NCBI GenBank assembly: GCA_003542935.1
Contig: DPJQ01000003.1
Coordinates: 9,397 to 16,633, forward strand
Length of the DNA stretch: 7,237 nt
Origin: Lachnospiraceae bacterium
Lineage (GTDB): Bacteria; Bacillota; Clostridia; Lachnospirales; Lachnospiraceae
Reading direction: 5' to 3'
The number at the start of each line of letters is the position of its first letter. Within the stretch, counting starts at the first letter, position 1. Both the position numbers and the translations under genes were made by a program. The notes below the pieces were generated by a model. That model was given only the letters and a program-made list of their open reading frames with translations, was not told the DNA's origin and did no database searches. Shown here piece after piece: positions 6,713-7,237 of the stretch.

Positions 6713-7237
6713 TTATGGATGTTTTTTACCCAGCAAATGATCAATAAACTGCTGTGCCGTACGCCCGGACAGGCCGCCGTGGGACAGCTCCCATTTATTG
6801 GCCTCCAGAAGCAGCTCCTCCTCGGGCATCTCCACATGATGACGCGCCGCCAGCGCCCGGACGATATCTTTAAATTCTTTGGGTGTGGGCGAGCCGAAAT
6901 AGATCGTCACACCGAAGCGGGCCACCAGGGACAGCTTCTCCTGCACGGTGTCAGTGGTATGGAGTTCCTCATTGGTGCGCACATCGTTCTTATCGCTGAA
7001 AGTCTCCCGAACCAGATGGCGCCGGTTGGACGTGGCATAGATCAGGATATTTTCCGGTTTTTTCTCCAGGCCGCCCTCAATCACTGCTTTCAGATACTTA
7101 TATTCTATCTCAAATTCTTCAAAAGATAGGTCATCCATGTAAATAATGAACCGGTAATTTCTGTTTTTAATCTGGGCGATGATATCATTCAAATATTTAA
7201 ACTGGTGCTTATAGACTTCAATGATCCGGAGCCCCTG
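6713..7237 (-). CDS. DUF815 family AAA+ ATPase, N-terminus cut off by window edge
   Basis: The frame is open to the right edge; 174 C-terminal residues are visible and the true start lies outside. This is a P-loop ATPase of the DUF815 family (AAA+ type). Visible marks, counting from the edge, are Walker B FIIYMDDLSFEE (Asp35-Asp36), sensor 1 IYATSNRRHL (Asn71), an arginine in VARFG (107) that may act as an arginine finger, and a sensor-2-like GLSGRTAQQFI (Arg159). The Walker A loop would be upstream and cannot be checked. I know no firmly established function for the family. Its TAA stop overlaps the ribosome site of ppx 15 bp downstream, so it is almost certainly co-transcribed with ppx and ppk. 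An internal TTG at 7192 could be mistaken for a start, but conserved-looking sequence continues upstream of it (GLRIIEVYKHQ), so it is not the start. Confidence 0.9.
   Translation of the reverse strand, partial: QGLRIIEVYKHQFKYLNDIIAQIKNRNYRFIIYMDDLSFEEFEIEYKYLKAVIEGGLEKKPENILIYATSNRRHLVRETFSDKNDVRTNEELHTTDTVQEKLSLVARFGVTIYFGSPTPKEFKDIVRALAARHHVEMPEEELLLEANKWELSHGGLSGRTAQQFIDHLLGKKHP

Noticed and set aside
5324..7129. Open frame of 601 codons on the plus strand
   Set aside because: It is antisense across ppx and the DUF815 gene, both of which are clear family members. The product is His/Leu/Gln-rich without recognisable motifs, so it is a codon-bias shadow.

Overview
The window fits a low-GC-phylum Gram-positive bacterium of the Clostridia, most likely Lachnospiraceae-like. 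This is inferred from AGGAGG-type ribosome binding sites, a GHKL/LytTR two-component pair, and a divergent Ppx/GppA-HD protein beside polyphosphate kinase. Base composition looks close to half G+C by eye. No phage, transposon, CRISPR, tRNA or rRNA signal is visible, and the region reads as ordinary chromosome.

There are three transcription blocks. (1) From about 1827 leftward, on the minus strand, lies a two-component signalling operon: a LytTR-type response regulator (1108-1827), then a membrane GHKL sensor histidine kinase. The kinase starts inside the regulator stop codon (ATGA overlap) and runs off the left edge. (2) Reading right from 2108 is a single PHP-family metallophosphoesterase gene (2108-2959). 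It is divergent from the regulator, with a 280-bp intergenic region between them that holds candidate promoters for both directions and a bulged inverted repeat. (3) From the right edge leftward, on the minus strand, is a tight operon: the C-terminal part of a DUF815 AAA+ ATPase (6713 to edge), a Ppx/GppA-like exopolyphosphatase with an HD domain (5153-6697), and polyphosphate kinase 1 (3007-5142). Gaps in this operon are 10-15 bp, and each upstream stop codon lies in or next to the next ribosome binding site.

The PHP gene and ppk converge on a strong hairpin at 2942-2975 that can act as a terminator for both strands. The PHP stop codon lies in its loop.

Functionally, ppk makes polyphosphate from ATP, and the Ppx-like protein would break it down or sense it or (p)ppGpp. 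The Ppx-like protein has lost several consensus residues in its first phosphate-binding loop, so its activity is uncertain. DUF815 ATPases have no well-established role, and co-transcription with ppx-ppk is the main clue here. The two-component pair resembles Agr/Vir-type peptide-sensing systems, but no signal-peptide gene or processing protease is visible. I found no convincing evidence of a wholly new system. The points most worth a second look are the altered Ppx active site, the DUF815 link to polyphosphate genes, and the CDS-embedded terminator.
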